A stretch of DNA of 64,000 nucleotides. Origin: Chondrosia reniformis (taxonomy: Eukaryota; Porifera; Demospongiae; Chondrillida; Chondrillidae). Made by a program: the position numbers and the translations under genes. Shown here piece by piece: positions 24,062 to 38,602 of the stretch. The notes beneath the pieces were generated by a model, which did not search any database, had not been told where the DNA came from, and was given only the letters and a program-made list of their open reading frames with translations. The first letter of the stretch is position 1; the number at the start of each line of letters is the position of its first letter. The stretch covers positions 3,064,001 through 3,128,000 of the forward strand of contig OX359199.1 of NCBI GenBank assembly GCA_947172415.1. The letters are read 5' to 3'.

Positions 24062-26913
24062 TAGTTGTACGTAATGGTTGAATGTACTGTTTGTATGTAC
24101 TAGTTTTATCTACTAGTGGTAATCACTAGTCATAAGAACTAGTTATATGTACTATTTGTATGTACTAGTTGTTTGTACTATATACTTATAAATTCTAGTT
24201 GTATGTACTAGTAATATGTACTGGATGTATGTATTAACTTTATGTACTAGGTGAATGTCCTAGTTTTATGTACTAGTTGCATATAGTAGTTATGTACTAG
24301 TTGTATGTACCAGTTGTATGTATTGGTTGTATTTACTGATTGAATGTACTAATTGTATGAACTAGTTGGATGTACTATTTATATGTACTTTTCGTATGTA
24401 CAGTTATATATAGTATTTATATGGACTAGTAATATGTACTATTTATATGTACTAGTTATATGTGTGTGTTCTAGTTATATGTACTAGTTGTATGTACCAG
24501 TTGTATGTATTAGTTGTATGTATATACCAGTTGTATGTATTAGTTGTATATACTGGTATATTAATTAGTTGTAGGTACTAGTGGTATGTATTAGGCATAT
24601 GCACTACTAGTATGTACTCGTTACTAATTGTATATTCTAGGCTTATGTACTAGTTGTATTTACTCATTACTAGTTGTATGTACTAATTGCACCTACTAGT
24701 ATTAGTTATATTTTCTGATAGTAGGAACTACTTGTGTGTATTAGTTGTATGAACTAGTTGTAGGACCTAGTTACTAGTTCTTTGTACTAGTTGTATGTAC
24801 TAGTTTTATGTACTGGTTCTATGTACTAGTTCTAGTTATCTTTACTAGTTGTATGTGCTAGTTGTATGTACTAGTTGAATGTACTAGTTTTATGTACTAA
24901 TTTTATGTACTAGTTTTATGTACTACTTGTAGTACTAGTTGTATGAACTAGTTGTATTTACTAGCTGTTTGTATTAGTTGTATGTACCAGTTGTACGTAC
25001 TAGTTGTATGAACCAGTTGCATGTACTAGTTGTGTGTATTAGTTGTATTTACTATTCATACGTAGTAGGTATATGTGTATGTTCTAGTTATCCTTATGAG
25101 TTCTATGTACAAGTTGTGTGTACGAGTTGTATGTACGAGTTGTATGAACAAGTAAATATACTAGTTATATGTACAAGTTGTATGTACTAGTTGTATGAAC
25201 TAGGTGTATTTACTAGTTGTATGTTCTAGTTGTATTTACTAGTTGTATGTTCTAGTTGTATTTTTACTGTATGTAACAGCGACCTCCTACTGAGGAGATG
25301 AGCTACATGATGAATTGAATTGAAAATGTACTAGTTGTATATACCAGTAGCATGTCTTAGAGTGTATGCATTAGTTGTATGTAATATTTATGTGTACAAG
25401 TTATATGTGTATGTTCTAGTTATCCTTCTTAGTTCTATGTACAAGTTGTATATACGACTTGTATGTACTAGTTGTATGAACTAATTATTATATGTACTAG
25501 TTGTATGTACTAGTATTATGTACTAGTGGTAATCACTAGTTGGAAGAACTGGTTATATATACTAGTTGTTGGTACTAGTTGTATGTAGTAGTTATAAATA
25601 CCAGTTGTATGTACTTGTTGTATGCACTAGTTGTAAGTAATAGTTATATGTACTAGTGGTATGTAGTAGTTATATGTACTAGTTGCATGTGCTAGTTGTA
25701 TGTACTAGTTTAATGTACTAGCTATACGTACTAGTAATATGTACTAGTTGCATGTACTAGATACATGTACTAACTGTAGGCACTAGTTATTTGTACTAGT
25801 TGTAAGAACTAGTTGTATGTACTGGTTGTATGTACTAGTTGTAATCTTTAGTTATAGGTATTAGTGATATGTAGTAGTTGTATGTAATAGTTGTATGTAC
25901 TAGTAATATTTTACAGTTGGATGTATATAGTCGGTGTATGTACTAATGTATGTACGGGTTATATGTTCTAATTGTATTTACTAGTTATATGAACTAGTTA
26001 TAAACTAGTAGTATGTTGTAGTTAAATGTGCTAGTTGCATAAAAACTTGTATGCACTAGTTGTATGTACTATTTGTATGTACTAGTTATATGCGTATCTG
26101 CTATTTATCTGTACTAGTTGTATGTACAAGTTGTATGTACTAGTTATATGTACAAGGTTTATGTACTAGTTGTATGTACTAGTTGTAAACACTAGTTATA
26201 GTGTACTTGTTATAAGTTCTATTTTTATGTATGGTTGTAAGTTCTAGATATATGTACTGGTTTGGTGTACTAGTGTATGTACTAGTTATATGTACTAGTC
26301 CTATATACTAGTTTTATGTACTAGTTGTATGTCCCAATTATATGTACAAGTTGCATATACTATTTATGTACTAGTTGTATGGACTAGTTGTATGTACAGA
26401 TTGTTTATACTGGTTGTATGTACAAGTTGTATGTACTAGTTGTGATCACTAGTTATAGGTAATAGATATATGTACTAGTAGTATGAACCAGTTGTACGTA
26501 CTAGTTGTATATTCTAGTTGTATGTACTAGTAATATGTACTGGTTGTATGTACTAGTTTTATTTACTAGTTGTATGTCCCAATTATATGTACAAGTTGCA
26601 TATACTATTTATGTACTAGTTGTATGGACTAGTTGTATGTACAGATTGTTTATACTGGTTGTATGTACAAGTTGTATGTACTAGTTGTATGTACTGGATG
26701 TAGGAACTAGTTACTAGTTCTATTTTCTAGTTGTATGTGCTAGTATCTAGTTGTTTATAGTCTAGGTGTATGTACTAGTACACATGTGTATGTACTGGTT
26801 ATACGCACTAATTGTATGCACTTGTTTGATGTCCTAGTTGTATATACTAGTTGTATGTACTAAATCCATGTGCTAGTTGAACATACTAGGTGTTTTTAGA
26901 AGTTGTATGTACT
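24062..26913 (-). repeat. 13-bp satellite (2.9 kb), with a small foreign island
   Basis: Satellite throughout, except about 65 non-satellite bases at roughly 25,264-25,328 (containing ACTGAGGAGATGAGCTAC and GAATTGAATTGAA) of unknown origin. The block from about 25,480 is collinear with 9,280-11,412 but lacks the transposons found there. Another internal duplication of about 120 bp is spaced 245 bp apart (26,320 and 26,565). Confidence 0.93.
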
Positions 26914-27368
26914 AGGTAGTCCCGATGATAATTGGTGCTTTGGGGACAGTGGACACGCTCCTGGAAGACCTTAGGGGAATTCCAAAGCTGTCAAAAAGTG
27001 CAGTAGAAGTGATGAGAGCCATGCAGAGAACTGTTCTCTGTTCGGCTGTGAGGATATTTAGGCGACATCTATCTGTTGAGGGATTGGGGCCTGGACGATA
27101 AGTAGTCCTGTCCCAGTCCCTGCCTGTCGACCTCTGGAAAGCAGTGGTGGATTGGTGTATGGAGGTACTCCCTCCTATTATGACGGTCAACTTTGGCCCG
27201 ACGTGCACCCGTCTGCTGCTGTCGGAAGGAGGAAAAGCCGAGGCTTCTGGCTAAAAACCCAAAGAAAGGAAAACATAACTGACTGAAGGTTGTCCAAGCC
27301 AGATACTCCTTGCCTTAGTACACTAAGGCAAGAAGTAACAAGGTTCTCCGTTAAGGCTTTTGTTTTTC
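26914..27368 (+). mobile_element. 5'-truncated 3' end of the RLE LINE
   Basis: Matches 17,145-17,597 of the LINE at about 97%: the end of the endonuclease domain (VVPMIIGALG region) and the 3' tail ending GGCTTTTGTTT. It is a separate truncated insertion in satellite, in the same orientation as the long copy. Confidence 0.9.
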
Positions 27369-30300
27369 AAGTATGAATTCGCTACTAGTTGTATGTATAT
27401 ACCAGTTTTTTTATATACTAGTACGAGTTAAATTTACTAGTTGTAAGTATTGGTTTTATATATTAGTTGTATATACTAGTTTTATGTTCTAGTTTTATGT
27501 ATCAGTCGGATGTTCTGGTTATATTAATTAATTGTAGGTACTAGTTGTATGTATTAGGTATATGCACTAGTTGTGCGTACTCATTACTAGTTGCATGTAA
27601 TAGTTGTATGTTCTAATACGAGTTATATTTCCTAGTTTAAGGAACTTCTTTTATGTACTAATTGTATGTACTAGTTTTATGTACTAGTTGTATGTGCTAG
27701 TTGTATGTATTGGTTGAATTTACTGTTTGTATGTACTAGTGGTATGTACTAGTTGTATTTACTAGTTATATGTGTATGTTCTAGTTATATGTTCTACTTG
27801 TATGTACAAGTTGTATGTACTAGTTATGTATTAGTTGTATGTAGTATTTATATGTACTATTTATATGTGTATGTTCTAGTTATCCTTACTAGTTGTATGT
27901 ACAAATTGTATGTACTAGTTGCATGTACTACTTGCATGAAGTAGTTGTAAGTACTAGTTGTAGGAAATAGGTCTATTTCTGGTTGTATGTATTCGCTACT
28001 AGTTGTATATACTAGTTATGTATTAATTGTATGTAGTATTTATATGTACTAGTTTTTTGTGTATGTTCTAGTTATCCTTACTAGTTCTATGTACAAGTTG
28101 TATGTACGCATTGTATGTACTACTTGTATAAACTAGTTTTATGTACTAGTTGTATGTACTTGTTGTAGGCACTAGTGGTAATCACTAGTTAAAGGTATCA
28201 CTTATATGTACTAGTTGTAGGTAATACTTATAAATTTCAGTTGTATGTTCTAGTAATATATACTGGTTGTATGTACTAGCTTTATGTGCTAGTTGAATGT
28301 CCTAGTTTTATGTACTAGTTGCATATACTAGTTATGTACTAGGAGTATGTATTAGTTGTATGTACTGGTAGTATGTACTATTTATATGGCCTAGTTATAT
28401 ATACTGTCAATATGTACTAGTTATATTTGTATGTTCCAGTTATATGTACCTGATTGTATGTACTAGTTGTAGTACTAGTTGTATGTACTAGTTGTATCTA
28501 CTAGTGGTATTGACAAATTACTTGTTGTATGTACAGGTTGTATATTCTATTTGTTTGTACTAGTGCTATGTACTAGTTATAAATACTAGTTGTATGTACT
28601 AGTTGTATGTACTAATTGTATGTACTAGTTGTATGTACTAGTTGTATGTACTACGTGTATGTACTAGTTGTATATACTAGTTTTATTTACTAATTGTATG
28701 TACTAGTTGTATCTACTAGTTGCATGTACAAATAACTAGATGGATGTACTAACTTGTATGTTCTAGTTGTATGTACTAGTTCTATTTACTTGTTATAGTA
28801 CTAATTGTATATACTAGTTTTAATACTAGATGCATGTACTAGTTGTATGTTCTAGTTATATTTACTAATAGTATGTACTAGTTGTATGTACTAGTTTTAT
28901 GTCCTAATTACTAGTTGTATGTACTTATTATATGTACTAGTTCTATGTACAAGTTGTAGTACTAGTTGTATGTACTAATTTTAAATACGAGTTATAAATC
29001 CTAATTGTATGTATGAGTTGTATATATATATACTAGTATTTAATTCAAGTACATACAACAAGTATATACATGTACTAGTTATATGTAATAGTTTTGTGTA
29101 CTAGTTATATGTACTTGTTGCATGTACTAGTTGTGTGTACTGGATGTATCTACTAGTACAAGTTATATTTACTAGTTGTAGGAACTAGTTGTATAGAGTA
29201 GTTGTATGTACTAATTGTATGAACCAGTTATTGATGTTCTATTTTCTTGTTTTATGTAGTAGTTATATATACCAGTTGTACTAATTGTATGTAATAGTTG
29301 TATATACCACGTGTTTGTACTAGATATGTACCAGTTGTATGTACTAGTTGTATGTACTAGCTATGCACTAATTGTAGGTTCTAGTACTAGCTATAAAAGG
29401 TTCTAGGAACGTACGAGTTGTATGTACCAGCTGTTTGTACTGGTTGTATGAACTAGTTGTATGTGCTACTTGTGTGTACTAGTTTTATGTATTAGTTGTA
29501 TGTACTAGTTGTATCTACTAGCTATGCACTAATTGTAGGTTCTAGTACTAGCTATAAAAGGTTCTAGGAACGTACGAGTTGTATGTACCAGCTGTTTGTA
29601 CTGGTTGTATGAACTAGTTGTATGTGCTACTTGTGTGTACTAGTTTTATGTATTAGTTGTATGTACTAGGTGTATGTAATAGTTGTATGTACTAATTGAA
29701 TGAACTAGTACTATATAATTGTATTTACTTGTTGCATGTAGTAGTTGTAGATGCTAGTTGTAAATACTGGTCGTGTGTACCAGTGGTATGTACTACTTTT
29801 ATGTCCTAGTTGTATGTCATAGATGTATGTAGTAGTTAGAAGTTGTATGAACTAGTTGTATGTTCTAGTTGTATGGACCAGCTATATGTACTAGTTATTT
29901 GTACTATAGAGTTGTATGAACTACTTATATGGACTAGTTGTATGTACTAGTTATATGTACTAGTTCTATGTACTAGTTTTAGAAGTAGTTGAATGTACTA
30001 GTTTTATGTACTAATTACTAGTTGTATGTACTGGTCGTATATTCTATTTGTATGTACTAGTGATATGTACTAGTTAATAAATACCAGTTGTATGTACTGG
30101 TTGTATATACTAGTTGTATGAACTAGTTTTATTACTGGTTCTATGTACTACTTGTATGTTCTAGTTTCTAGTGGTTTGTACTACTTGTTGTGTTTACTAG
30201 TTGTATGCACTACTCTTATGTACCTGTTGTATGTACTTGTTTTATGTACTAGATGTATGCACTAGGTGTGTGTACTATTTAGATGAACTAGTTATATGTG

Positions 30301-33300
30301 TATATACTAGTTATATGTAGTAGTCTTGTGTACTAGTTATGTGAACTAGCTACATGTACTAGCTGTATGTACTAGTTGCAGATTCTAGTTCTGTATTGTT
30401 TTACAAGGTACTAGGTCGGTCTTTATTTTATGTACTAGTTGTTTGAACTAGTTGTATGTATTAATTTTATGTACTAATTGTATGTACTAGTTGTAGGTAC
30501 TATTTGTATGTACTAGATGTCTGTTCCATTTGTCTGTAATAAATTTACTAGTTGTTAGTCTAGTTTAAGGTACTAGTTAAATGTACTAGTTGTAAGTGCA
30601 AATTGTATGCACTAGTTGCATTCACTAGTTGTAGGTATTAGTTGTATGTACTAATTGTATGTACTAGTTGTATGTATTAGTTCTATGTACTAGTTCTTGT
30701 ACTAGTTGTATGTACTAATTACTAGTTGTATTTACTAGTTGTATGTACTAATTACTAGTTTTATGTACTGGTTATATATAATAGTTGTATGTACTAGTTG
30801 TATGTACTATTTTTATGTACTAGTTATGTGTGTATGTAAACTATGTATATGTACTAGTTTAATGTACTAATTATATGTACTAGCTGCATGTACTAGCTGT
30901 ATGTGCTCGTTGTAGGTTCTACTGCTATTTAGATATGCAAGGTACTAGGCAGGTACTAATTGTGTGTAGTAGTTGTTTGTAGTAGTTGTATGTACTAGTT
31001 GTATGTAAATTGTATGTACTAGTTGTATGGACTAGTTGCATGTACTACGTATTTGTACTACTTGTATGTACTAGTTGTATGTACTAATTACTAGATAGAT
31101 GTACTAGTTTTTTGTACTAGTTGTTTGTACTAGTTCTATTTACTAGTTATTGTTCTTGTTGCATGTCCTAGTTGTATGTACTAGTTGCATGTACTAATAG
31201 TATGTACTAGTTGTATGTACTAAATTTATGTACTACTTCTATGTACTAATTACTAGTTGAATGTACTAGTTGTATGTTGTAGTTGTATGTACTAGTTGTA
31301 TGTACTAGTTATATTTACTTGTTGTAGGAACTAGTTGTATGTAGTAGTTGTATGTACTAACTGTATAAACCAGTTACATGATGTATGAACTAGTTCTCTT
31401 TTCGCTTGTATGTACTAGTTATAAATACCAGTTGTATGTCCTAGTTTTATGTACTAGTTGTATGTACTACGCGCTACTAGTTGTATGTACTAGTTGTATG
31501 TCCTAATTGTATGTACTAGTTGTTGTACTAGTTGCATGTAGTAGTTGCATGTACTAGTTGTATGTACTAATAATATGTACTAGTTGTATGTTCTAGTTGT
31601 ATGTCTACTTGTATGTACTAATTGTATGTACTAGTTGTATGTACCACTTGTATGTACTAGATATTTACTAGTTGTATGTACTAGTTGTATGCACTAGCTA
31701 TCCACTAGTTGTAGGTTCAAGTACTAGTTATACAAGGTTCTAGGAAGGTTCGAGTTGTGTGTACTAGTTGTTTGTTCTAGTTATATGAACTAGTTGTATA
31801 TACTACTTGTGTGTACTAATTTAATGTACTAGTTGTATGTACTAGTTGTATGTACTAATTGTATGAACAAGTACTCTATTTGTATTTACTATTTGTGTGT
31901 AGTAGTTAAGTACCAGTTGTATGTACTAGTTTAATGTACTAGTTGTAAATACTAGTCGTGTGTACCAGTTGAATGTACTACTTGTATAGTACTAGTTGTA
32001 TTTTCTAGTACTAGATATTCAAGATTATTGGAAAGTACGAGTTGTATGTACTAGTAATATGTACTAGTTCTATGTACTAGTTGTAGAAGTAGTTGTATGT
32101 ACTAGTTATATGTTCTATATAGTTTTACCCACTAGTTCTATGTACTAGTTGTAGCACTAGTATTATATGTTAGTCGTATCTACTAGTGGTATTTACTAGT
32201 TGTATGTACAATTTTTATGTACTAGTTATATATGTATTTACTAGGCATATGTATTAGTTGTTTGTACTAGCTATGTGAACTAGCTGCATGTACTAGCTGT
32301 ATGTACTAGTTGTAGGTTCTAGTACTATATAGCTCTACAAGGTACTAGATTGGTACTTGCTGCATATAGTAGTTGTTTGAACTAGTTGTAAGTACTAATT
32401 CTATTGACTAGTTGTATGTACTAGTTGTATGATCTAGTACTATATAGTTATATATACTAGTTGTATGTGCTAGATGTATGTACTACTTGTATGTATTAGT
32501 TTTATGTACAATTTGTATATACTAGTTGTATATCCTAGTTGTGTGTACAAGTTGTAAATACTAGACGTGTATAGTAGTTGTATGTACTACTTGTATGTAC
32601 TAGTTGTATGTCCTAGTTGTATGTACTAGTTACTAGTTGTATGTACTAGTTGTATATTCTAGTTGTATGGACTAGTCATATGTACTAGTTATGTTTTAGT
32701 TGTATGTACTAGTTGTGTGGACTTGTGCAGGTATTAGTTGTATGCACTAGTTGTATACACTAATTACAAGTTGTATGTACTAGTTGTGTGGACTAGTTGC
32801 ATGTACCAGTTGTATGTACAGGTTGTATGTACTAGTTGTTTGTACTAGTTCTATGTACTAGTTGTAGTACTAGTTGTATCTACTCTTTATTTGTACTAGT
32901 TGTATGTACTTTTTGTATGTACTAGTTGTATGTACTACTTGTATGTACTACTTGTATGTACTAATTACTAATTTTTGTTCTAGTTGTATGTACTAGTTGT
33001 AGTACTAGTTTTATGTACTAGAGGTCTATACTAATTTTATATACTAGCTATAGAACTAGTTGTATGTACTAATTTTATGTAATAATTTTAAGAACTAGTT
33101 ATATGTACTAGTTGTATGTACCAGTTGTATGTACTAGTTGTAAGTACTAATTGTATGTACTAGTTATATGTGCTAGTTGTATATACACGTTACTAGCTGT
33201 ATGTACTAAACAAACGTTCTAGAACTAGTTATGTTTATTACTTGGAAATACTAATGTTATGTAGTAGTTGTATGTACTAGATCTAGTTATATTTCCTAGT

Positions 33301-36300
33301 TGTAGGAAGGACTTGTATGTACTAGTTGTATGAACCAGATGTAGGAACTAGTTACTAGTTGTATTTACTACTTGTATATACTAATACTAGTGATATTTAC
33401 CAGTTATAGGAACTAGTTTTACGTTCAAGCTGTATGAACTAGTTGTATGTCCTACTTGTATGAACTAGTTGTAGGTATTAGTTGTATGTACTAGGTGTAT
33501 TTACTAATTGTATGAACTAGTTTTAGGTACTAGTTGCATATACTAATTGTATTTACTAGTTGTATGTATTCGCTACTAGCTTTAAATACTAGTTTTATGT
33601 TCTAGTTTTATGTATTAGTTGTACATACTAGTTATATTAATTAGTTGTAGGTACTAGTTCTATGTATTAGGTATATGCACTAGTTGTATGTAGTCGTTAC
33701 TCGTTGTGTGTACTAGGTTTATGTATTAGTTGTATGTACTCGTTACTAGTTGTATCTACTATATAGTTGTGTGTATTAGTAATATTTCATAGTTTTAGGA
33801 AGTACTCGTTGTATGTACTAGTTGTAGGACCTAGTTACTAGTTGTATGTACTAGTTCTGTGGACTAGTTCTATGTACTAGTACCAGTTATATATACCAAT
33901 TTTATGTGCTAGTTGTGTGTACTAGTTGTATGTACTAGTTGTAGGACCTAGTTACTAGTTGTATGTACTAGTTCTGTGGACTAGTTCTATGTACTAGTAC
34001 CAGTTATATATACTAATTGTATGTGCTAGTTGTGTGTACTAGTTGTATGTACTAGTTGTTTGTTTTAGTTGTATGCATAAGGTGTGTGTACTAGTTGTAT
34101 GTACTAGTTTAATTTACTAGTATTATATTCTATTAGTATGAATTAGTTGTTTGGATTAGTTGTTTATACTCATTACAAATTGTATCTACTTGTTCTAGGT
34201 ACTAGTTCTAGTTATAATTTCTAGTTGTAGGTACTAGTTGTATGTACTAGTTGTATTTAGTGGTTGAATAAACTCTTTACTAGTTGTATGAACTAATTTT
34301 ATGTACCATTAATAGTTATATTGACAAATTGTAAGTACTAGTTGTATGTAGTAATTCTATGCAATAGTTGTATGTACTAGTTTTATGTACTAATTGAATG
34401 TACCAACTGTGTGTACTAGTTGCATGTACTAGTTGTATCTACTAGGTTTATGTACTAGGTTTATGTACTAGTTGTATGTACTAGTTGTATGTACTTGGTG
34501 TATGTACTAGTTGGATGTACTTGGTGTATGTACTAGTTGTTTGATCTAGTTCTATGTACTAGTTGCATGTACTAGTTGTATGTCCTAATTGTAGGTGATA
34601 TTTATGTGTATGTTCTAGTTATATGTGCTAGTTTTATGTACTAATTGTATAAACTAGTTCTTGGTATTAGCTATTTGTACTATTTGTACGTATTCGTAAT
34701 ATGTACAAGTTGTATGTACTAGTTGTATGTACCAGTTTCATGTAATGGTTGAATGTATTAGTTGCTTGTACTAGTTGTATGTACTAGTTAAATGTGCTAT
34801 TTTTATGTACAGGTGATATGTGAATGTTGTAGTTATCTTTACTAGTTCTATGTACAAGTTGTATGTACGACTTGTATGTACTAGTAGTAGGCACTAGGTA
34901 TATGTACTAGTTGTATGTACTAGGTGTTAGTACTAGTTGTATGGACTAGTTGTATGAACTAATTACATGTACTACTTATATGTACTAGTTCTATGTAGTT
35001 TGTATATGGACTAGTTTTATGTAATAGTTAAATGTACTAGTTGTAAGTACTACTTGTATACACTAGCTGTATGTACGGGTTGTATGTACTAATTCTATGT
35101 AGTACTTGTATGTACTAGTTGTATGTATTAGTTGTATGTCCCAGTGGTATGTACTAGTTGTATATACTAGTTCTATGAATATACTAGCTGTATCTAGTGG
35201 GTGTATGTACTAGTTGTCCATACAAATTCTAATTACAATTTTGATGTTCTAGGTGTATGAACTGGTTTTATGTACTAGTGTGTATACTAGTTATACGTAC
35301 TAATTGTATGTGCTAGCTTTATAAAATAGTTATGTACTAGTAGTGTGTTCTAGTTATATGTACTAGTTGTATGTACTAGTTGTATGTATTAGTTGTATGT
35401 ACTATTTATATGTACAAGTTATATGTGTATGTCCTAGTTATCTGTACTAGTTTAATGTACAAGTTGTAGGTAATAGTTATACGTACTAGTTGTATGAACT
35501 AGTTATATGTACTTGGTGTACGTATTTGTTGTATGTTTTAGTTGTAAATACTAGTCATAATGAACCAGTTACATGTACTATTTGTATGCACTGGTTGTTT
35601 GTTCTAGACATATGTTCTGGTTGTATGGACTAGTGTATGTACTGGTTATATGTACTAGTTGTAAGTACTAATTTTGTGTACTGGTTGAATGAACTGGAAG
35701 TATATACTAGTAATATGTACTATATAGTTGCATGTATTAGCTATATGTACTAGTTGTATGTACTAATGGTAATCACTAGTTATATGTACTAGTTCTATGT
35801 CCTAGCTGTATGTAGTAGGTGTATGTACTCATTGTATGTACTACTTATATATTAATCGTATGTATTAATTATATGTACTAGTGTAATCATTAGTTATGTG
35901 TACTAGTTGTACGGATTCGTTATACTTACCATTTGCATGTACTAGTTGTATGTACCAGTTGCATGTAGTAGTTGTATGTCCCAGTTGCATATACTAGTTG
36001 TTTGTACTAGTTGTATATATTATTCATATGTACAAGTTAAATGTGTATGTTCTAGTTTTCCTGACAAGTTTTATGTACAAGTTGTATGGACGAGTTGTAT
36101 GTACTACTTGTATGAACTAGTGAAATGTACTAGTTGTATGGACGAGTTGTATGTACTAGTTGTATGTACTAGTTATATGTACTAGTTATATGTACTATTT
36201 ATATGTACTAGTTATATGTGTATGTTCTAGTTATATGTACTAGTTGTATGTACAAGTTGTATGTACTAGTTGTATGTACTAGTTGTAAGTATTGGCTGTT

Positions 36301-36682
36301 TGTATGTACTAGTTGTATGTACTAGTTATATGTGTATGTTGTAGTTATATTTTCTACTTGAATGTACAAAGTGTATGTACTAGTTATGTATTAGTTGTAT
36401 GTAGTATTTTGATGTATAAGTTATATGTGTATGTTCTAGTTATATGTACTAGGTGTATGTACAATTTGTATGTACTAGATGTATGTACTAGTTAAATGTA
36501 CTTGTTGTACGTACTAGTTGTATGTATTAATTGTAAACAGTAGTTATAGTGAACCAGTTATACGTGCTATTTGTTTGCAGTGGTTGTTTGTTCTACACAT
36601 ATGTACTGGTTGTATGGACTAGTGCATGTACTTGTTATATGCACTAGTTGTATGTACTATTTATATGTACGAGTTATATGTG
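27369..36682 (-). repeat. 13-bp satellite (9.3 kb)
   Basis: The longest uninterrupted stretch in this orientation. It contains the empty sites for the LINE (about 27,772) and the ribozyme array (27,846-27,857). Local block duplications occur at 29,360/29,521 (161-bp spacing) and about 33,800/33,930. The stretch 34,660-35,650 recurs at 39,110-40,080. No inserted gene or element was recognised. Open frames here are repeat translations. Confidence 0.95.
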
Positions 36683-37160
36683 AAAGATAAGTTTATTGGA
36701 GCTATCGGCAACATAATTGAGCTAGATTGAACGTTTCAACCCGTAGGTCTTCATCAGTGGTACTGAGGAATAGGATTACAGAGTTGGTTTAAATAGAGGA
36801 AAGGTGACAGGAGTTAAAAAATTGAATAAGATAAAATAATTAAAGTAGAATAAAAAGTCTTGTCAAAATGAAAAATCAATTGTTAGTGTTAATTTAAGGT
36901 ATGATGTCATTCCAGATGGGGTCAGTGACATGCCTTGGTCCAGGTTTTTATTCTATTTTAATTATTTTATCTTATTCAATTTTTCAACTCCTGTAACCTT
37001 TCCTCTATTTAAACCAACTCTGTAATCCTATTCCTCATTACTGCTGATGAAGACCTATTGGTTGAAACGTTCAATCTAGCTCAATTTTGTTGCTATAGCT
37101 CCAATAAACCTATCTTTCATAATGAGCAAAACTAAAATTACCCCCTATCATTTCATCAAG
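36683..37160. mobile_element. Inverted pair of PLE-like 3' ends (copy 1)
   Basis: Two arms of about 175-185 bp, 36,683-36,865 and 36,948-37,118, are inverted complements around a loop of about 80-90 bp. Read outward, each arm contains GATGAAGACC, then TTGAAACGTTCAATC and GCTCCAATAAAC, the same kind of 3'-end stem (GAAGACC..GGT..GAAACGTT) as the GIY-YIG PLE copies. No coding is left. Best read as a miniature derivative of a PLE-like element with outward 3' ends; the parent element is not in the window. Confidence 0.65.
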
Positions 37161-38130
37161 TTATGTGTGTACATTCTAGTTATCCTTACTAGTTCTATGT
37201 GCAAGGTGTATATACGAGTTGTATGAACTAGTTATATGTACTAGTTGTATGTACTAGTTGTAGGTACTAGTGGTTATCACTAGTTATAGGTAACAGTTAT
37301 ATGTACTAGTTGTAGGTTCTAGTTTTAAATACCAATTGTATATTCTAGTTGTTTGTACTTGTAATATATACTGGGTGTGTGTACTAGTTATATGTACTAG
37401 TTGTCTGCCCTAGTCTTATGTACTAGTTGCATACACTAGTCATGTATTATTTGTATGTACTAGTTGAATGTACTAGTTGTATTTGCTGATTGCATGTACT
37501 ACTTTTTTGTACTGGTTGTAAATACTAGTTATATGTACTATTTATATGCACTAGTTATATGTACTACTTGTATGTAAAAGTTGTATGTACTAGTTGTATT
37601 TACTAGTTGTATGTACTAGTTGTATGTACTAGTTGTATTTACAAGTTGTATGTACTAATTGTATAGATGTACTAGTTCTTGGTATTAGCTATTTGTACTA
37701 TTTGTACGTATTCGTAATATGTACTAGTTGTATGTACCAGTTTCATGCAATGGTTGTATGTATAAGTTGCTTGTACTAGTTGTATGTATTAGTTAAATGT
37801 ACTATTTATATGTACAAGTGATATGTGAATGTTGTAGTTATCTTTACTAGTTCTATGTACAAGTTGTATGTACGACTTGTATGTACTAGTAGTAGGCACT
37901 AGTTATTTGTACTAGTTGTATGTACTAGGTGTTAGTACTAGTTGTATGTACTAGTTGTATGAACTAATTACATGTACTACTTATATGTACTAGTTCTATG
38001 TAGTAGTTTTATGTAATAGTTAAATGTACTAGTTGTAAGCACTACTTGTATAAACTAGCTGTATGTACTGGTTGTATGTACTAATTCTATGTACTAGTTG
38101 TATGTACTATTTGTATGTACAAGTTATATG
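37161..38130 (-). repeat. 13-bp satellite inside a 1.4-kb tandem duplication
   Basis: Satellite that is repeated at 38,603-39,560 together with the preceding inverted element, at a spacing of about 1,430-1,450 bp. Confidence 0.92.
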
Positions 38131-38602
38131 TGAAAGATAAGTTTATTGGAGCTATCGGCAACATAATTGAGCTAGATTGAACGTTTCAACTCGTAGGTCT
38201 TCATCAGTGGTACAGAGGAATAGGATTACAGAGTTGGTTTAAATAGAGGAAAGGGGACAGGAGTTAAAAATTTGAATAAGATAAAATAATTAAAGTAGAA
38301 TAAAAAGTCTTGTCAAAATGAAAAATCAATTGTTAGTGTTAATTTAAGGTATGATGTCATTCCAGATGGGGTCAAGTGACATGCCTTGGTCCTCTACTTT
38401 AATTATTTTATCTTATTCAATTTTTCAACTCCTGTAACCTTTCCTCTATTTAAACCAACTCTGTTATCCTATTCCTCATTACTGCTGATGAAGACCTATT
38501 GGTCGAAACGTTCAATCTAGCTCAATTTTGTTGCCGATAGCTCCAATGAACTTATCCTTCATAATGAGCAAAACTAAAATTACCCCCTATCATTTCATCA
38601 AG
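38131..38602. mobile_element. Inverted pair of PLE-like 3' ends (copy 2)
   Basis: Nearly identical to 36,683-37,160, including the satellite on both sides, apart from a deletion in the loop (about 20 bp before the right arm). It was made by duplication of the whole block rather than by a second insertion. Confidence 0.68.
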
